Below are positions 9,281-22,289 of a DNA stretch of 64,000 nucleotides, piece by piece. A program made the position numbers and the translations under genes. Below the pieces are notes generated by a model that worked only from the letters and a program-made list of their open reading frames with translations, did not search any database and was not told the DNA's origin. Origin of the DNA: Linnemannia hyalina (taxonomy: Eukaryota; Mortierellomycota; Mortierellomycetes; Mortierellales; Mortierellaceae). Position 1 is the stretch's first letter. The number at the start of each line of letters is the position of its first letter. Location: the NCBI GenBank assembly GCA_019671135.1, contig JAHRHY010000020.1, positions 186,001-250,000 on the forward strand, written 5' to 3'.

Positions 9281-12228
9281 CTTTTTGTTGCTGTTTGTCG
9301 TTGAAGGGGTATGTGCGTAGGTGTTGTTATTGTTGGTATGTACAAAGGTTGAGGTTAAGGAGAGAGTTGAAGTGAAGTGAAGGGAAAGAGAGGGAGACAG
9401 TTGCTGTGCTGTAAGTGTTGGTGTTGTTGGTTGTTGTTGTTGGTACAAGGGTGGTCGTTATGTAATACAAAGAGAGGTGTGAGTTTTCGTTAAAGAGCTG
9501 TGCTGTGCGAGAGAAGAATAGGTGAAGGTATAATAAATAATAAGCAAGAAAGGTATGTAAGTGAAATATGAAGAAGTGGAAGTGGGGGGCAATTGAAGTG
9601 GGCATCCCAGGAGTATTTATATTCCTCTCGAGGGCTGTGTATTTTTACTTTTCATATATCATTTGAATTGATGTTTTTATTCAATCGGGACTGAAAAAGA
9701 TCACTACTCGCCACCGATCCACTATTGATTATTATTTTTTGCCTAGAAAAACAAGAACAGCAAAAAGGGAAAGGGGCATGGAAGGAAGGAGCATACCGAT
9801 GTATGAAAGATAAACAAGGAAAATAATCGTCGCTAGAAGAAAGAGAAAGAGAGGGAATGGTTCATTGGACAATTGAACAATACTACAAGAAGGAGGTGCG
9901 TGGTAGTATTACTTCTGTCCTGTCAACAAGGGACGGACGCAGCTCGCAGTCCACCGCAGTGACCACAACACCATACACTCCGGCAAACCCATCGGCATTT
10001 TCGGGAACGCATTCATACACACACAGAGAGAGAGAGAGAGTCGAAAACAGTGCTTCCCTCGATTGCCACTCTTTTAATTGCTTGTCCGTCAACTGCGGCG
10101 ATCTCTTCTGTGCTTTGCCTCCTTCTCCGGACGGAAACGTATTCGCCATCTCTTACCCGACACCCGTCCCCCCCGTTTCTACCCTTCTATTTTTCTTATT
10201 TTGTGTATTTGTCGACTGTCGGTCCGAAGAGCAATGAAATCATCGCATCCACGTCTTTGTGCACCACAGTAACACAAGAAAAATCGACAGAGAAGAAGAA
10301 AATAAGGTCGAAGGAGGAGAGGACGGCCCGAGAGGAGGAAGAGGATCGGTATTTTGTCCGTGTAGGTTCAATGATGGGTTGAATGACCAAATCGGCCAAA
10401 TAGGTTTTCCAGAATAAGAAAAAAAAGAGAGCCACGTCGCCGTGTAAGAAGGGCAGACACATGTGAGGACATTCACCCCCCTTTCCTTCTTTTCCTTGCA
10501 ACCATAGATGGGAACAAAGAGAAAAGTGCTCTCAATATCCAAATACAGACAAAAACCTGTACCAGTAACTGGATGCCCAGAAAAAAAAAAAAGGGAGAGC
10601 AAAAATGAATCCTCTATCCCCCGCACTATGAAAAAAAGTAACTTCAAAGTCTTGGTATGCCAAGAAAATCCATGTACTTGCCAAGAGAAATAACGACGAC
10701 GGACATACAGACGCACGTTCTGCCAAGCAATTAGTCCCTGATAATGTTTTAATAAACCCTATCCCATATAGAAAGGTAGAGTTTTCTTTGCTTTGTCGAC
10801 TATGGTCATAGTTGCTGGGTGTTCTCGTTCAACTGATCTCCTCTTCTTTCATGCCTTTTCTTTCTTTCATTAGAGGTAGCTGTTTGTAAAGAAGAGACCC
10901 TAGGTGGGTTGGAATGAGAGAGTCTTTCAGTCTTTCAGGAGAAGGAGGGCGAGTTGTCTGATTCGTCCATGGGATAATTAATATACAACCAAATGAGCAA
11001 AGAAGAGAAGTAGTCACGGCTAGAGAAAAAGAAAAGGAGGCCGAGATGCCAAGAGAAGAGAAGAGGAGGCCAAGTTGTCAAGAGACAGGAGGGGTCGGCT
11101 GTCTCCAGCTGATCTAATACATTGTCTACTAAGCCTTTCTAGTTCCCGTTCCAAGTCCTTACAAAAGATGCCAAGAGGATATTAATAATAATAATAAAAA
11201 AGACTTCTATCCCAGGTATCAGAGGTGGGGGGGGGTTTTTTTTGGCAGTGTCGTTTTGCAATGGCACAAAGACAACAGCAACAGCAGCAAAGAGATCCAA
11301 ATTGGTTCCCAGTCAAACACGATTTCGTTTCATCCATGTTGTTTGTTCCTCCTCTCTTGGTTCTATATCTGTGTGTTAAAAAAATATGAGAGAAAATCAT
11401 GAGCATCGCTACCTTGGCACTCAGACACTTGCACCTGCTTCCTGTCTCCTACCTACAAAAGTATCCTGGTCGGACCCTAACCAACATGATGAACAACAAC
11501 GAACAAGAGGCACCTGGCATGTGTTACACATCGTGTCCGTCCGTCCATGTGTGTGTATGTATTACTGTGCAAATGTGCGTGCGTGCGGAGCCTATTCAAC
11601 TACCGAGTCGGTCCTTCTCTTCCTTTCTTCCTCTTCTTCCTTCGGCATAGCCAAGATGCCGATCCCCCTCCCCCGGTCTATTTGATCTTCCCCTCTCCTT
11701 GTCCCTGCAATTCAAGCTGAGCTGAATGTGGCTATTCGGCATCCGTCAGAACAGCAGCACTGGCGTTCCCATTGGCTGAGACGGATCCGACTTGGATGGG
11801 TAATAACGAATTTTTTTTTCTTTTCATTCCCGACTTCCTGACTGACTCGGTGGCTGGGTGAACCACAATTCCACTCCACGGCCTAAAGGCCATGCCATCT
11901 AAATAACCCCCCCCCCCCTCACCTCTTTATCTCCCGTTGTTTCCTCCCAAGAGAACCTTCTCTTTCTTGGATGATGTCGTCAAGTAAACACATGGCATGG
12001 GTCGTTTTAAATAAGATGATTGCATGGTTCCTATCACATATCCCTCTTTAGCCTTTTTTCTACTCACTTCTCATTGCATGTGTATGGGATGCGCTGCCTC
12101 TGATCCCCCATTATCAGGAATGTTCTCATAAACGATTTGCTATGTGTTTTTTTTATTCTTCAAAAGAAGGAATGGTATTGGGGGAAAGGGGGAAGGGGTA
12201 TGGTTTGCTATAACAAAACACGCACCTT
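9281..12228. other. intergenic region, arrestin-like leader side
   Basis: No gene recognised. 9,281-9,600 is purine-rich on +, as expected for the CT-rich leader of the minus-strand arrestin-like gene. Simple repeats occur, for example an AG run at about 10,024-10,039 and a poly-C run at about 11,908-11,918. The rest is low-complexity AT/pyrimidine-rich sequence. 12,000-12,228 is the 3' flank of the acyl-CoA synthetase gene. Confidence 0.55.
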
Positions 12229-15200
12229 CTACAACTTGGCGACAGGAGTAGTAGCATGAATATCGGCATACATATCCTTAATCTGCTCCTCAAAATGCTT
12301 CTGGACCTGAGGCCTCTTGACCTTGAGGGTTGGGGTCAACAAGCCATTCTCGATCGAAAAGGCATCCGTCGACAGATACACTCTCTTGATCATCTCAAAC
12401 CCTCTCAACTCTGCAGCCCTACCGGCCTTACCCAGCTCCTTCAAGATCAAGGCGTTGACTTTAGGGTTTTGGCAGAGGGTCGTGATTGCGGCAACGTCGG
12501 TGATGGCGGGTGCTCGGAGACCGAGTTGGGCTTGGAGGAAGGGGAGGAACGTCTCGGGTTCGGGGATCATGATCGCCACGAGTGAGTTTTCGAGCGATTC
12601 GCCGTGAACAAAGAGTTGTTGGATCAGACTGCAGCGGGATGCAAGTTGGTTCTCAATCTTTTCTGGTGCAACGTATTCTCCTTGTGCCAACTAATTTTTG
12701 GTCAGGAAGGGAAGAGAAAAAAAAAAGGAATTAGAGGTTGTTTGGCAAATGAAGTGAAGGACGGGGGCAAAAATAGGAAACATGCAAAGGAAAAAAAAAG
12801 AAAACGTATGATAACCACATACCTTGAAGATGTTCTTCTTGCGGTCAATAATCGTAAACCGCCCAATCTCATCGACAGTTCCAATATCCCCCGTATGCAA
12901 CCATCCCTCATCATCAATCGCATCCCGAGTATTCTTCTCATCCTTATAGTATCCATCGATGATATGTCCTCCACGGAGACAGATCTCGCCTCGGGGGTAG
13001 GGGAGATCGGTAGAACGGTAGTTCATGTCGGCGACGTCTACTAGTTTCACATCGCAGCCTGAGCGGGGGGCTCCGATGATTCCTGCCTTCTTTTCGCTAT
13101 TTGTTGTGAATAAGAAAAAACAAGGACCCTCATTAGTAAAATTATATCATGGTTCAAAGCACATTCACCCAAAAAAAAAAACAAGGCAAAAAAAAAAAAG
13201 AGACGTACTCGTGGGCGGTGAGGATGGCGGTACCCATGGACTCGGTAGATCCATAGCCCTCCACAATAACACATCCGAACGCAATCCTCAAGAAACTCAG
13301 AACCTCCTTCGCAATGGGCGCAGATCCCGTAACAATCAACTGCACATTGCCTCCAAGAACAGCCTTGATCTTGTTAAACAACAACCGATCCCAGACAGCA
13401 TGTTGAGTACCCAGCCCAGCCTCAAGGTTGGCCAGCTTGGCAGCAACAGCACGACGGGCAAGGACACCAACAAGACCGGGAGCCTCGACGGTGGCAGCGA
13501 TCAGTTTGGCGTAGATGCGGTTGAGGAGTCGGGGCACGGCGGGGAAGAATGTAGGTTTCAAGAGGGCAATGTCATCCAGGAGGGTGTTGATATCTCCCTT
13601 GAAGTATCCGATACGCATGCCTCCGTATGTGCACAACGTGTCGATGTATCTTCCCATAATATGCGCCAACGGCAAGAAACTAGTTTTATGCAAAAGAAGA
13701 AATAGAGAATTAGTCCACTTGATCAAAAGAGGAATAATGACCAGCAGTAAAGAGGAATAGCAGTTGCCATACCTAATCAGGGTATCGCTGGGGGAGAGGA
13801 TGAAGAACTCCATGTTGCTGCTGACGGCGGCGATAAAGTTCTTGTGCGTCAACATCGCTCCTTTCTATTTCCATTTAACAACAAGCACAAAAAAAGTAAC
13901 TGTTAGTCAACGACGCAACGTAATCATTATCCCTGTCAGTAATGATATAAAAAGTGAAAGAAGACTTACAGGCTGGCCGGTGGTGCCGGAGGTGTAGCAG
14001 AGGGAGGCGACCTCGTTCTCGGCGGGGAGGATGTGCTTATGGGGGTGGAGGGCACCAAGAGCCTCAATCTCGGCGAAATCAAACAATTGAATACCCTTGC
14101 CAGCAGCCCAGGACCGGAGCACCTGGGGAGCACTGGCAGTGTTAGGTGCAGTAGGCACCTCCTGAAGAGAATCCATGCTGATGATCGCCTTCATTCCAGG
14201 CACCTTGTCCGAGATTTCCAGCAATGACGCCACATGGTTTCCTATTTTCCATATTGAACAAATATGTGTGTGTTAGTGGAAAAGAAAGAATGGAGAAAAG
14301 TACTTATATGTCAAATGCATGGATGGATGTATGCGTCTGCGTGAGCGTGTGTGGAAGGAAAATGATTCCGACGTGAACAAAGGCATATCATATGCTTTTC
14401 TTCTAGTTCTCCTCGAAACAGCACCAAAACTTACCAGAGCAGACGACGATAGGGATCTCGGCATGGTTCATGACATACTCAACAGCATCCGGTCCAAGAG
14501 TCTCATAAAGCGCCACAGAAACCAAATTGAAGTAGTTACAAGACATCTCGGTAATGAACCACTCGGGACGGGAAAGGGCCCAGATACCGACCGGCCAGCG
14601 GTTCAATTGAGTCGATCCCATGATGGCGCTGTTGAGGTGCATCAGTCCCGATCCAAAGGCATCGACGCGCTTGTCGATCTGACCGTAGGTCTGCCAGGTG
14701 TAGTCGCCGTAGGTCTTTGTTGCGGCGTCGTAGGGGCGGTGGCCCAAAAAGTCGTTGTTTCCATACTTCGTGACCGCTGTGTGTCATTCATGTGGAGGAT
14801 CAGGTTCTTGTTGTTAGTTGCATTCGGTGAATGGTGTTTGTGAGAGATCAAGGTTGAGTAGTGGACAAGTGTATGAAAGGCAAAGTAAAAAAGAAAGAAA
14901 CGGAGCGGTGGAAATCTTTGTCATCGTATGAATGTTTGACATGCAACGTATAGCAGAAAAAGTACAAAGAAAAAAACTTGACAGAGGAGAAAAGAAGCAC
15001 ACGAATGAGTGGGATGGTGTGTGTGAGCAAATCGATCACAAACGAACACATCAACAACACGCGCATCTCCTGTGAGCAATTGAAAAAAATAATAAAACCT
15101 TCCCCCCCTCCACTACCGGCAATAACGTGAGAAAAAGAGACAAGTGCTTCCCGATCATAAACAAGAATGAGAAAGGGGATCCTTACAGTTCTGGAAGAGG

Positions 15201-15465
15201 TCATAAAGAGTCTTGATCTGGGGATCCTGACGGATGTAGTCCAGAGGACCATCGGGGAATGCAGCGTGTCTGTAGTGGCCTATTTAAAGGTGAACATTGA
15301 TAAGATTTGTTATGAATGTCTTGCTTTGACTTTTACGTGGTGGTTAGCACAGCTAAAAGAATTTGTAAAGTGGGAGAGATGATCCTTACCGGTGGCTCCC
15401 TCGGTGCGGGTGCCGGGGACCTCGACACTCTGCTTGTCAGAATTGAACTTTACGAATTCAGGCAT
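12229..15465 (-). CDS. long-chain acyl-CoA synthetase, tandem copy 1
   Basis: Eight exons, read from splice signals and frame: 15390-15465, 15187-15279, 14435-14776, 13970-14241, 13773-13864, 13209-13679, 12823-13096, 12229-12690; 693 aa, normal length for the family. It activates long-chain fatty acids to acyl-CoA with ATP. The AMP-binding signature YTSGTTGQP is followed by KG across an intron that splits the motif. Other family motifs are LPLAHIMGR, the adenylate site GYGSTE, and the fatty-acyl signature region GWLHTGDIG ... IDRKKNIFK. The C terminus is -VAKL; AKL fits the peroxisomal targeting signal type 1, so this is probably a peroxisomal enzyme for beta-oxidation. ATG 15465 (MPEFVKFNS) matches the start of copy 2. 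The two genes lie head to tail, about 0.9 kb apart. Confidence 0.93.
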
Positions 15466-16356
15466 GCTTCTTACAATGAAAGTGGTGATGGAAGAGGGAA
15501 AGTGGAAGGTGAAGAATGGAGCAAGGTCGTTGTGAGAGTGGGGAGTATGGACGAAGGGAAGAGGCTGTGAATGAGTCCAGTGGGTGATGGAGAAGAGAAA
15601 AAAAAGAGATTGCTGAAGGAATGAGAACAAGAAAGAAAGAGAGAAAGTTGTTCCCCTCCCCCACACCCGTTCCCTTTTTAATACTCCCCCTGAACAAGAA
15701 GTAGGGATAGTTGACCGGTTGGCTGTGAACGAGACGCTCAAACCTTGGATGGAGGGTTCTCCGTCATGGTCCTTCTTCCTATTGGGCACCATCAGCCGGG
15801 ACTGGACAGGACAGGGCAGGAGAGAATAGGGCTCTGCGGGGAACAGCAACAGTGGCTCGTTTGCCCAGGGGTAAATAATTATGAGCCTTGTTCCGCCATT
15901 GGATGGGTTAAGTATGTGTGAGGGGACCCGGCTTGTTGTCATACTCATCACCATCATCATTCATCCATGTGGGAAGGAAGAAGAAGCCAGCTTGGATCCA
16001 AAAAAAGATATAGAGGCAAAGAGTAATAGTGCAAGGGTCAATACCTCCATCCATGTGGAGACATCCTTGCTTTCCCCCCTCCTATCTTTCTTCGGCGCTG
16101 GATGTGATCGGTCCGTTCTTCTTTCGATTGCTGTAGATGCATTCACAAGCAATTCTCCATTTGTTTACTCCAATTCACTCCTCAATCCCATTCGTTTTTG
16201 TCTTTTCTTTCTTGTGCAACGTGTGCAACGTAACTATGGGGGGTGTGTGCCTTGCCTTCTGCCCACTGACCGATCAGACCGTGATGATATTGTTGTGCTG
16301 AGATATTAGGTTTTCCAGGCCCGGATTTATTTGACAAGGAGAAAGAGAAAAGGATT
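15466..16356. other. spacer between tandem acyl-CoA synthetases
   Basis: Promoter and leader of copy 1 plus the 3' flank of copy 2. The stretch 15,480-15,660 is purine-rich on +, that is CT-rich on the coding strand. No gene seen; the frames crossing it are shadows. Confidence 0.6.
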
Positions 16357-19300
16357 TTACAGCTTGGCGACGACGGTGGTGGAATGAATATCCTCATACA
16401 TTCCCTTAATGTCCTCCAAAAAGTACTCCTTGACCTGTGGACGGCGCACCTTGGAAGTAGGCGTCATCATATTATTTTCAACAGAGAACATATCCATCGA
16501 CAAATGAACCCTCTTCACAATCTCAAACCCTCTCAGCCCACCAGCCTGACCCGCCTTCTCGAGCTCCTTCAAGTATGCAGTCTTGACCTTGGGGTCTTTG
16601 AGTAATTTGGCGAGTCCTTTGCCGTCAGCCATGGTTACTTTTGTGCCTGCGATGGAGTTGGCGAAGGGGAGGAAGGTTTCGGGGTCCGGGATGGCGATGC
16701 AGACGAGGGTTGATTCGAGAGAGTCACCGTGGACGTAGATCTGCATGACGAGGTTGCATCTTGACTGGAGGACGTTTTCGATCTTTTCTGGTGCAATGTA
16801 TTCTCCTTGCGCCAGCTATTGTCAACGAAGAGAGTTATATGGTTAGTGAACAAGATCAGCATATAGGCAAAGATAGAGACAAAAGTAACGAGACCACGGG
16901 GTGAAAGTACCTTGAAGATGTTCTTTTTGCGATCGATAATAGTAAGGCACCCACGGTTATCGATGAATCCAATATCGCCAGACTTGAGCCAACCCTCATT
17001 GTCGATAGTATCAAGCGTGTTCTTCTCGTCCTTGTAGTAACCCTTGAAAACAGTCGCTCCACGGATCATGATCTCGCCTCGGGGGAAGGGCTTGTCCGTC
17101 GCAAAGTAGTTCATCTCGGGGACATCCGCCAACTTGAGCTCCACTCCTGCACGAGGGCATCCGACGATTCCAGACTGGTGCTCGCTAGTGAGGGAACGAT
17201 GAAGAGTTATAAAGGTTAAGTCAACTGTCTACAACATGTACAACAATAATACACAAACATAAGCGATTCTCTATATGACGTACTCGGCCATGGTGATAGT
17301 GGCGGTGGCCATGCCCTCGGTGGCTCCATAACCCTCAAGGATAGTACATCCAAAGGCGATACGCAAAAAGTTCAAGACCTCCTTAGCAATAGGAGCAGAT
17401 CCCGTCAAGATCGCCTGGACGTTTCCTCCAAGGGCCATTTTGACCTTGTTGAACAAAAGACGGTCCCACAGAGGGTGGGTAACGCCCTTTCCTGCCTCCA
17501 AGTTGGCCAACTTTGTAGCAACACCGCGACGAGCGAGCTTGCCGACCAATCCGGGGGCATCAACGGTCGAAGCGACGACCTTGGCGTAGATGCGGTTGAG
17601 CAGGCGGGGAACCGTGGGGAAGAAGGTGGGCTTGAGTTCGACGATATCATCCATCAACAACAACAAGTCTCCGCGGAAGTATCCGATTCTGCAGCCAGAG
17701 TACGCAGAGTTGGTGTCGATCACACGTCCCATAATATGTGCTAATGGCAAATAGCTATGTTGGTTCAGTCAGAACGATGTCCAAGGGTTAGCTGTCCGTC
17801 TCATCCTGTTTTCTCTGCTCATGAATATTTTCCTGCTATCAATGGACTTCAAAGGACGCACCTGATGACAGTGTCGGAGAAATCGGTGACCATTCCCTCG
17901 CGGTTGGTTCCAACAGTAGCAATAAAATTCCTGTGGGTTAACATAGCTCCTTTCTATTAGCCACAAGGCAAGGAATACAGGTGTTAGCTCTCGATCAGCA
18001 TTATGATGAAAGGAAGAGGCAGGACGTGTCGATGTTAGATAACTTACAGGCTGACCAGTGGTTCCACTCGTGTAGCAGAGAGAGGCAACTATTGTTGGTT
18101 ATGAAGTAAAAGAAAACAGCATCAGCCCACAATGTGCAGTATTGATATCGAAATGCAATGGCGCCTCATGACTACGAAAAGGTACCTTCTTCGGGCTGGG
18201 GAGGGATATGGCGACGAGGGTATTCACGGCCAAGGGCCTCGACCTGCTGGAAGTCATAGATCTTGATACCCCTGTCGTTGCTCCAGGCACGGAGGATCGA
18301 AGAAGCAGAGGAGACACCAGGGGCAGGGGCGCCCTCAGCAAGCGAGTCCATGCTGATGATGGCCCTGAGGTGAGGCAACTTGTCTGACATCTCCAACAGT
18401 GATGCGACGTGGTTGCCTATTAGTATTTTTGCATGTGGAGAAAAAGTTGGCGTCAAGATGTGAGCACAAACAAAAAAACGACGGAGGGACGGGGACACGT
18501 ATTCCTTTGAATGTATTCCCCTCGATGCAGGGCATGCAGGGTTGTGGGAAGAGACATGAACTCGATCGGACAAAAGAGAACAAAAGGAAGAAGCATACCA
18601 CTGACGACGGCGATCTTGATCTCGGCGTGGTTCATGACATACTCAACCGCGTCTGGTCCGAGAGTCTCGTAGAGGGGGACCGAGACGAGGTTGTAGTAGT
18701 TACAGATCATCTCCGAGATGAACCATTCAGGACGGTTGAGAGACCAGATACCAAGGGACCAGCGGTTCAACTGGGTGCCGCCGAGGACTGCCTCGTTGAT
18801 GTGCATGACACCGCTTCCAAAGGCGTTGGTGCGCTGGTCGACCTGGCGGTATGACTGCCAGTTGTATCCGCTCCAGGACTTTGTCACCGGGTCATAGTTG
18901 CGAGAACCGAGCATGTCCTTGTCTTGGAACTTTACCAATGCTGTTTAGAGAGCGTGGGGATGAGAGAGCCGTTGGGTTGGGTAGAGTTAATGTCTAATTC
19001 TCCACGGGATAATTGGTACACCCGTCCGTATGTTTATGTCACCCCAATGGCACTGAAAAGTAACTCACAGCTCTGGAAGAGGTCGTAGAGGGTCTTGACT
19101 GTGGGGTCGGCGCGGATGTTGTCGACCAGTTCGTCCGCAAACCCGGCGTGTCTGTAGTGGCCTAGGTTGTGGGTGAAGGCGTATGAAAAGGTGTGAGAGT
19201 ATTAGGGTGAACGTGTCTTGAAGAGTAGCTTGCTCGGTTCAGGTACACAGGGTATAAGCGGGTGAACCGAGGTGGTTTGTATTTATTTACCAGTGGCTCC

Positions 19301-19366
19301 GGGGGTGCGGGTGCCGGGGACCTCGACACTCTGCTTGTTCAAGTCGAACTTTTTGAAGGATGGCAT
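16357..19366 (-). CDS. long-chain acyl-CoA synthetase, tandem copy 2
   Basis: Nine exons: 19291-19366, 19069-19161, 18599-18940, 18186-18416, 18048-18088, 17862-17953, 17284-17754, 16911-17184, 16357-16815; 692 aa. Exon lengths 76, 93, 342, 92, 471 and 274 nt equal those of copy 1. Exons 4 plus 5 (231+41) equal one 272-nt exon of copy 1, so copy 2 has one extra intron (18089-18185, 97 nt). Motifs: YTSGTTGQP/KG, YLPLAHIMGR, GYGATEG, GDIG ... IDRKKNIFK, where copy 1 HTGDIG reads KSGDIG. The C terminus -VVAKL again fits a PTS1 signal. The same reaction as copy 1 is expected, with perhaps a different chain-length preference or expression. The start MPSFKKFDLNKQSVEVPGTR aligns with copy 1. Confidence 0.93.
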
Positions 19367-20161
19367 GGTGGTCGTGTAAAGTGATTGGGGTGTGTGAGAG
19401 TGGGGTTGATGCAATAGGCGAATGAAGGAATGAGAAAGGGTATTATTGTCGGTTAGAGAGGAGAGGGGAGGGGAAGAGAAGGGAATAAAGAAATAAAAAA
19501 GGAGAAAAGAGCGAGAGGGTTAGATACGAAGCAAAAGAAGAAAGGAACAGTCTTTGTATGAATAAATAGCCAGGGCTATGTATGAACAAGAGAGATCGGT
19601 TCACGCAGAAAAAAGAAAGGAAGACTTTAGCCGAGAGGCGATCGCAGTGGAGAACCATCGGCCAATTGGTCGATTGGTGGTGCACGGCGAACAAACACCC
19701 CATGTTCACCCCCCACAACAGAACTCTTTTCTACACTAAATAGAGACCCTTTGCCCGTCAACACCGATCGAAAAAAAAAAAAGTTCCCTCCAGGTGGCCG
19801 ACATTATTCTGTTATTCTGTGGGGCGAATAAGAGAAAACAGCTGGGGCAGGGAACTCTAACCCAGAGTCCGTTGTGGAGGGGTACACTGGATAGACAGGA
19901 GTTGCTGCTTGATATATAGAAGAAGGTAGAAAGTGCATTCGGGGTATATCCATTGGGAATGCACACGAGTTGGAGGCTGAGTAGGTACACCCGCAATGCT
20001 TTGCCACTGATAGTTCCAGGTCGAGATCAATAGGGGCCTTGAGCAAGCAGCCTTTCAAAAATTCCAGTCAGAGTAACGTCACTCAGTTGCTCTCTTCTCC
20101 TCCTCTCCCACACACATCTCCATGCATTTAACAAGCTCATCACGCAGAACACGCAACGCAA
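19367..20161. other. intergenic region upstream of acyl-CoA synthetase copy 2
   Basis: Leader and promoter of the minus-strand gene; 19,390-19,560 is purine-rich on +. No gene recognised. Confidence 0.55.
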
Positions 20162-21708
20162 GATGGCACCAACGGCAAGAGGAAGCGCAGCTCTACTTCT
20201 GCTGCACCGGAGCCCAACCTACTCGCAACGTACATGACCAACTATAAGTTTTCCATCACCAGTTTACAGCAGGACAAGATTAGATTCTTCAACAGATACT
20301 TCAAGGATCCCCCCCATTACAACCAGTTGCTTGCCGGACGAGGCACTTGTAGGTTACCTTTTTCAATGTTGCCGGATGGAGCCGCCGCTTCTGCACCACC
20401 TGAACCACCACAGGTCCTGAGCGGCGACAACAGCAACGGCGATGACGACAGCGGTGACATCAACAGCAGAGATGGCAACACCGAAGGCCGTGGCGAAATT
20501 TCAACCTCAGAGATTTTTCCCCGGACCAAAACTACCGCCCTCTCGTTTTTTTCTGAGAACATGCGCGACGACAGTCGAACGAGGGTCTTTTCGGCGCTCA
20601 AGTTTTTGAGGGATCGACTGCGTCACAATGCCCGCTTGGAGGACAGGAACTTCACTTTCAGGATCGTGCGCGGTGGACTCCTCTCAGGGATCTCGCCCAT
20701 GACATGGTTGCGGATATGCCAACTCTCACTGGTATTACAGGCAATGCCTTGTTTGCGCTGTTCACCACAATGATCTGGTCCTATCGAGTATTTCGTCACG
20801 TCAGACAACGGTGGACCCGGGGGTAGCCACCAGAGAGCACTATGTTCGGTATGGCAGATTGACATTGAGGCCACGGAGAGACTTCATGGGAAGGTCGTGG
20901 ATAAGGAGACGGAACTTCGGGAGGAGGCAGCCAAAGCACGTCGGTGATGAAAGATAGTCATGGTCGCGCACGCAAGGCTCTAAGGTCAAGTCAGACGTAT
21001 GTGGTGGCACATCAAGGAACATCGCAGTCTTCGGGAACGTCCTCTACCCACCGTGGACAACCCTTCGGTGACGAAGATGATGAGGATTGCGACAGTCAGA
21101 TGGAGTATGACCCCAACAATGTCCTTGACGATGTTTCAACGAACAACAGTAGCAGTTTAGCCTTCAATTGGCAATCGTCCATGATCCATGATATGACTCC
21201 AGCGGAATTCCTTGTCAGCGAGTCCGATTGTGATGATGCTTCTAGTCATGCGTCTACTCCGCTCTTGTCGCTGTCGCTGCCACCGCTGCGTGCTTTTTCT
21301 GTCGAGAAGTTGGTTGGTTCCAGTGATTTCTATTCGCGAGGACCATACAACAAAAAACTTCAACAGCGCTATCACCAGCAGCGGCCCAAAATCTCGACCC
21401 TGGACACCATAAATACATCGATCTCGGAAATGGATGCGAAGTTGGAACAGATGGCAAAGAAGTTTGCAGGTACCATCAGTGGGATCAATGCACGGCTGGA
21501 CGAGTTGTCAAAGGGTTTGATGGGCGAGAACGGTGTTTCGTTGAGGTCGCTACAATACAGCACCCAGAAGGATCTTGAGAAATTGGAGAAGAAGGTGGAT
21601 GCGATTATGGAGTGTTGTTTGACATCATCGCGCAGGATATCACCAGGATCAGACGTTGGCTCTCACGAGTACCGTTACAATTTTCGCCCTCAGTATCGTC
21701 CACCATAA
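20162..21708 (+). pseudogene. decayed unrecognised gene
   Basis: Protein-like sequence switches between reading frames. About 20,162-20,690 (KRKRSSTSAAPEPN, then KIRFFNRYFKD) is one frame; about 20,685-20,815 (MPTLTGITGNALFALFTTMI) is another; about 20,800-20,949 (WQIDIEATERLHGKVVDKE) returns to the first; 20,905-21,708 is the third frame and ends in a normal stop. The last part has an acidic/Ser region and a predicted coiled coil (ISEMDAKLEQMAKKF ... DLEKLEKKVDAIM). There is no good ATG before 20,234 and an in-frame TGA at 20,771. I see no single splice pattern that repairs all the shifts, so I call it a pseudogene; an intron-rich real gene is a weaker option. Family not recognised. Confidence 0.5.
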
Positions 21709-22289
21709 CGCTCACAACAATTACCTTATCATCAGCCATACCCACCATACCCCTCCTTCACTCATCCTGCTCTACCACTAGGTCCACATCTATAACTTAC
21801 TGTGATTCCTTCGTTATCTCTAATAATATTTATTTTGATCCAAATCAACGCCTTTTGATATAAGGCCTCGAGAAACCCGGGGATAAGACGGATATGACTG
21901 TGCAGGAGGAGACGCTTCCAATTGCAGTGAATCTCCATCAAGATGTAGTTGAACATGGCCGATAGGAATATCACCCGTTCCTGAATTGATGGGTTGCATC
22001 CTTTCATTTAAGGGGTTCATATAGAACGAGAAGTGTGTCCATGCGCCACGTGACAGTTCGACCCGAGTCTTCACTTGCTTCCCGCCCTCTGTGTGTCCCC
22101 TGTGGGTTCCTTTACTTTTTCCTTTGTGGAAGCCTCTTCATCGTTTTTTTGGTGGTCATCGCTCTCGCCTTTTTTTCTCCCTCTCTCTTTTTCTTCTTCC
22201 TCGCCCTACGCCTTCTCTATTCTTTCACCCCTTCCTCTCTTTTCTCCCTCCTTCCTCCTTCCTTTCAACCGCGCAACTTACATACAACA
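21709..22289 (+). promoter_or_regulatory. promoter and leader of SFT2
   Basis: Contains a palindromic CACGTG E-box at 22,047-22,052, about 240 bases before the start codon, followed by a CT-rich leader (about 22,120-22,265), both usual for fungal promoters. No other gene seen. Confidence 0.4.

Noticed and set aside
9281..9448. N-terminal extension of the arrestin-like frame (Gln/Thr-rich)
   Set aside because: The longest frame begins at a TTG codon and is low complexity; the first ATG in good context is at 9280, so the extension is most likely leader.
15310..15960. 216-codon minus-strand frame overlapping the first exon of synthetase copy 1
   Set aside because: Only its last part matches the gene (exon 1 and intron 1 read through); the upstream half is CT-rich leader.
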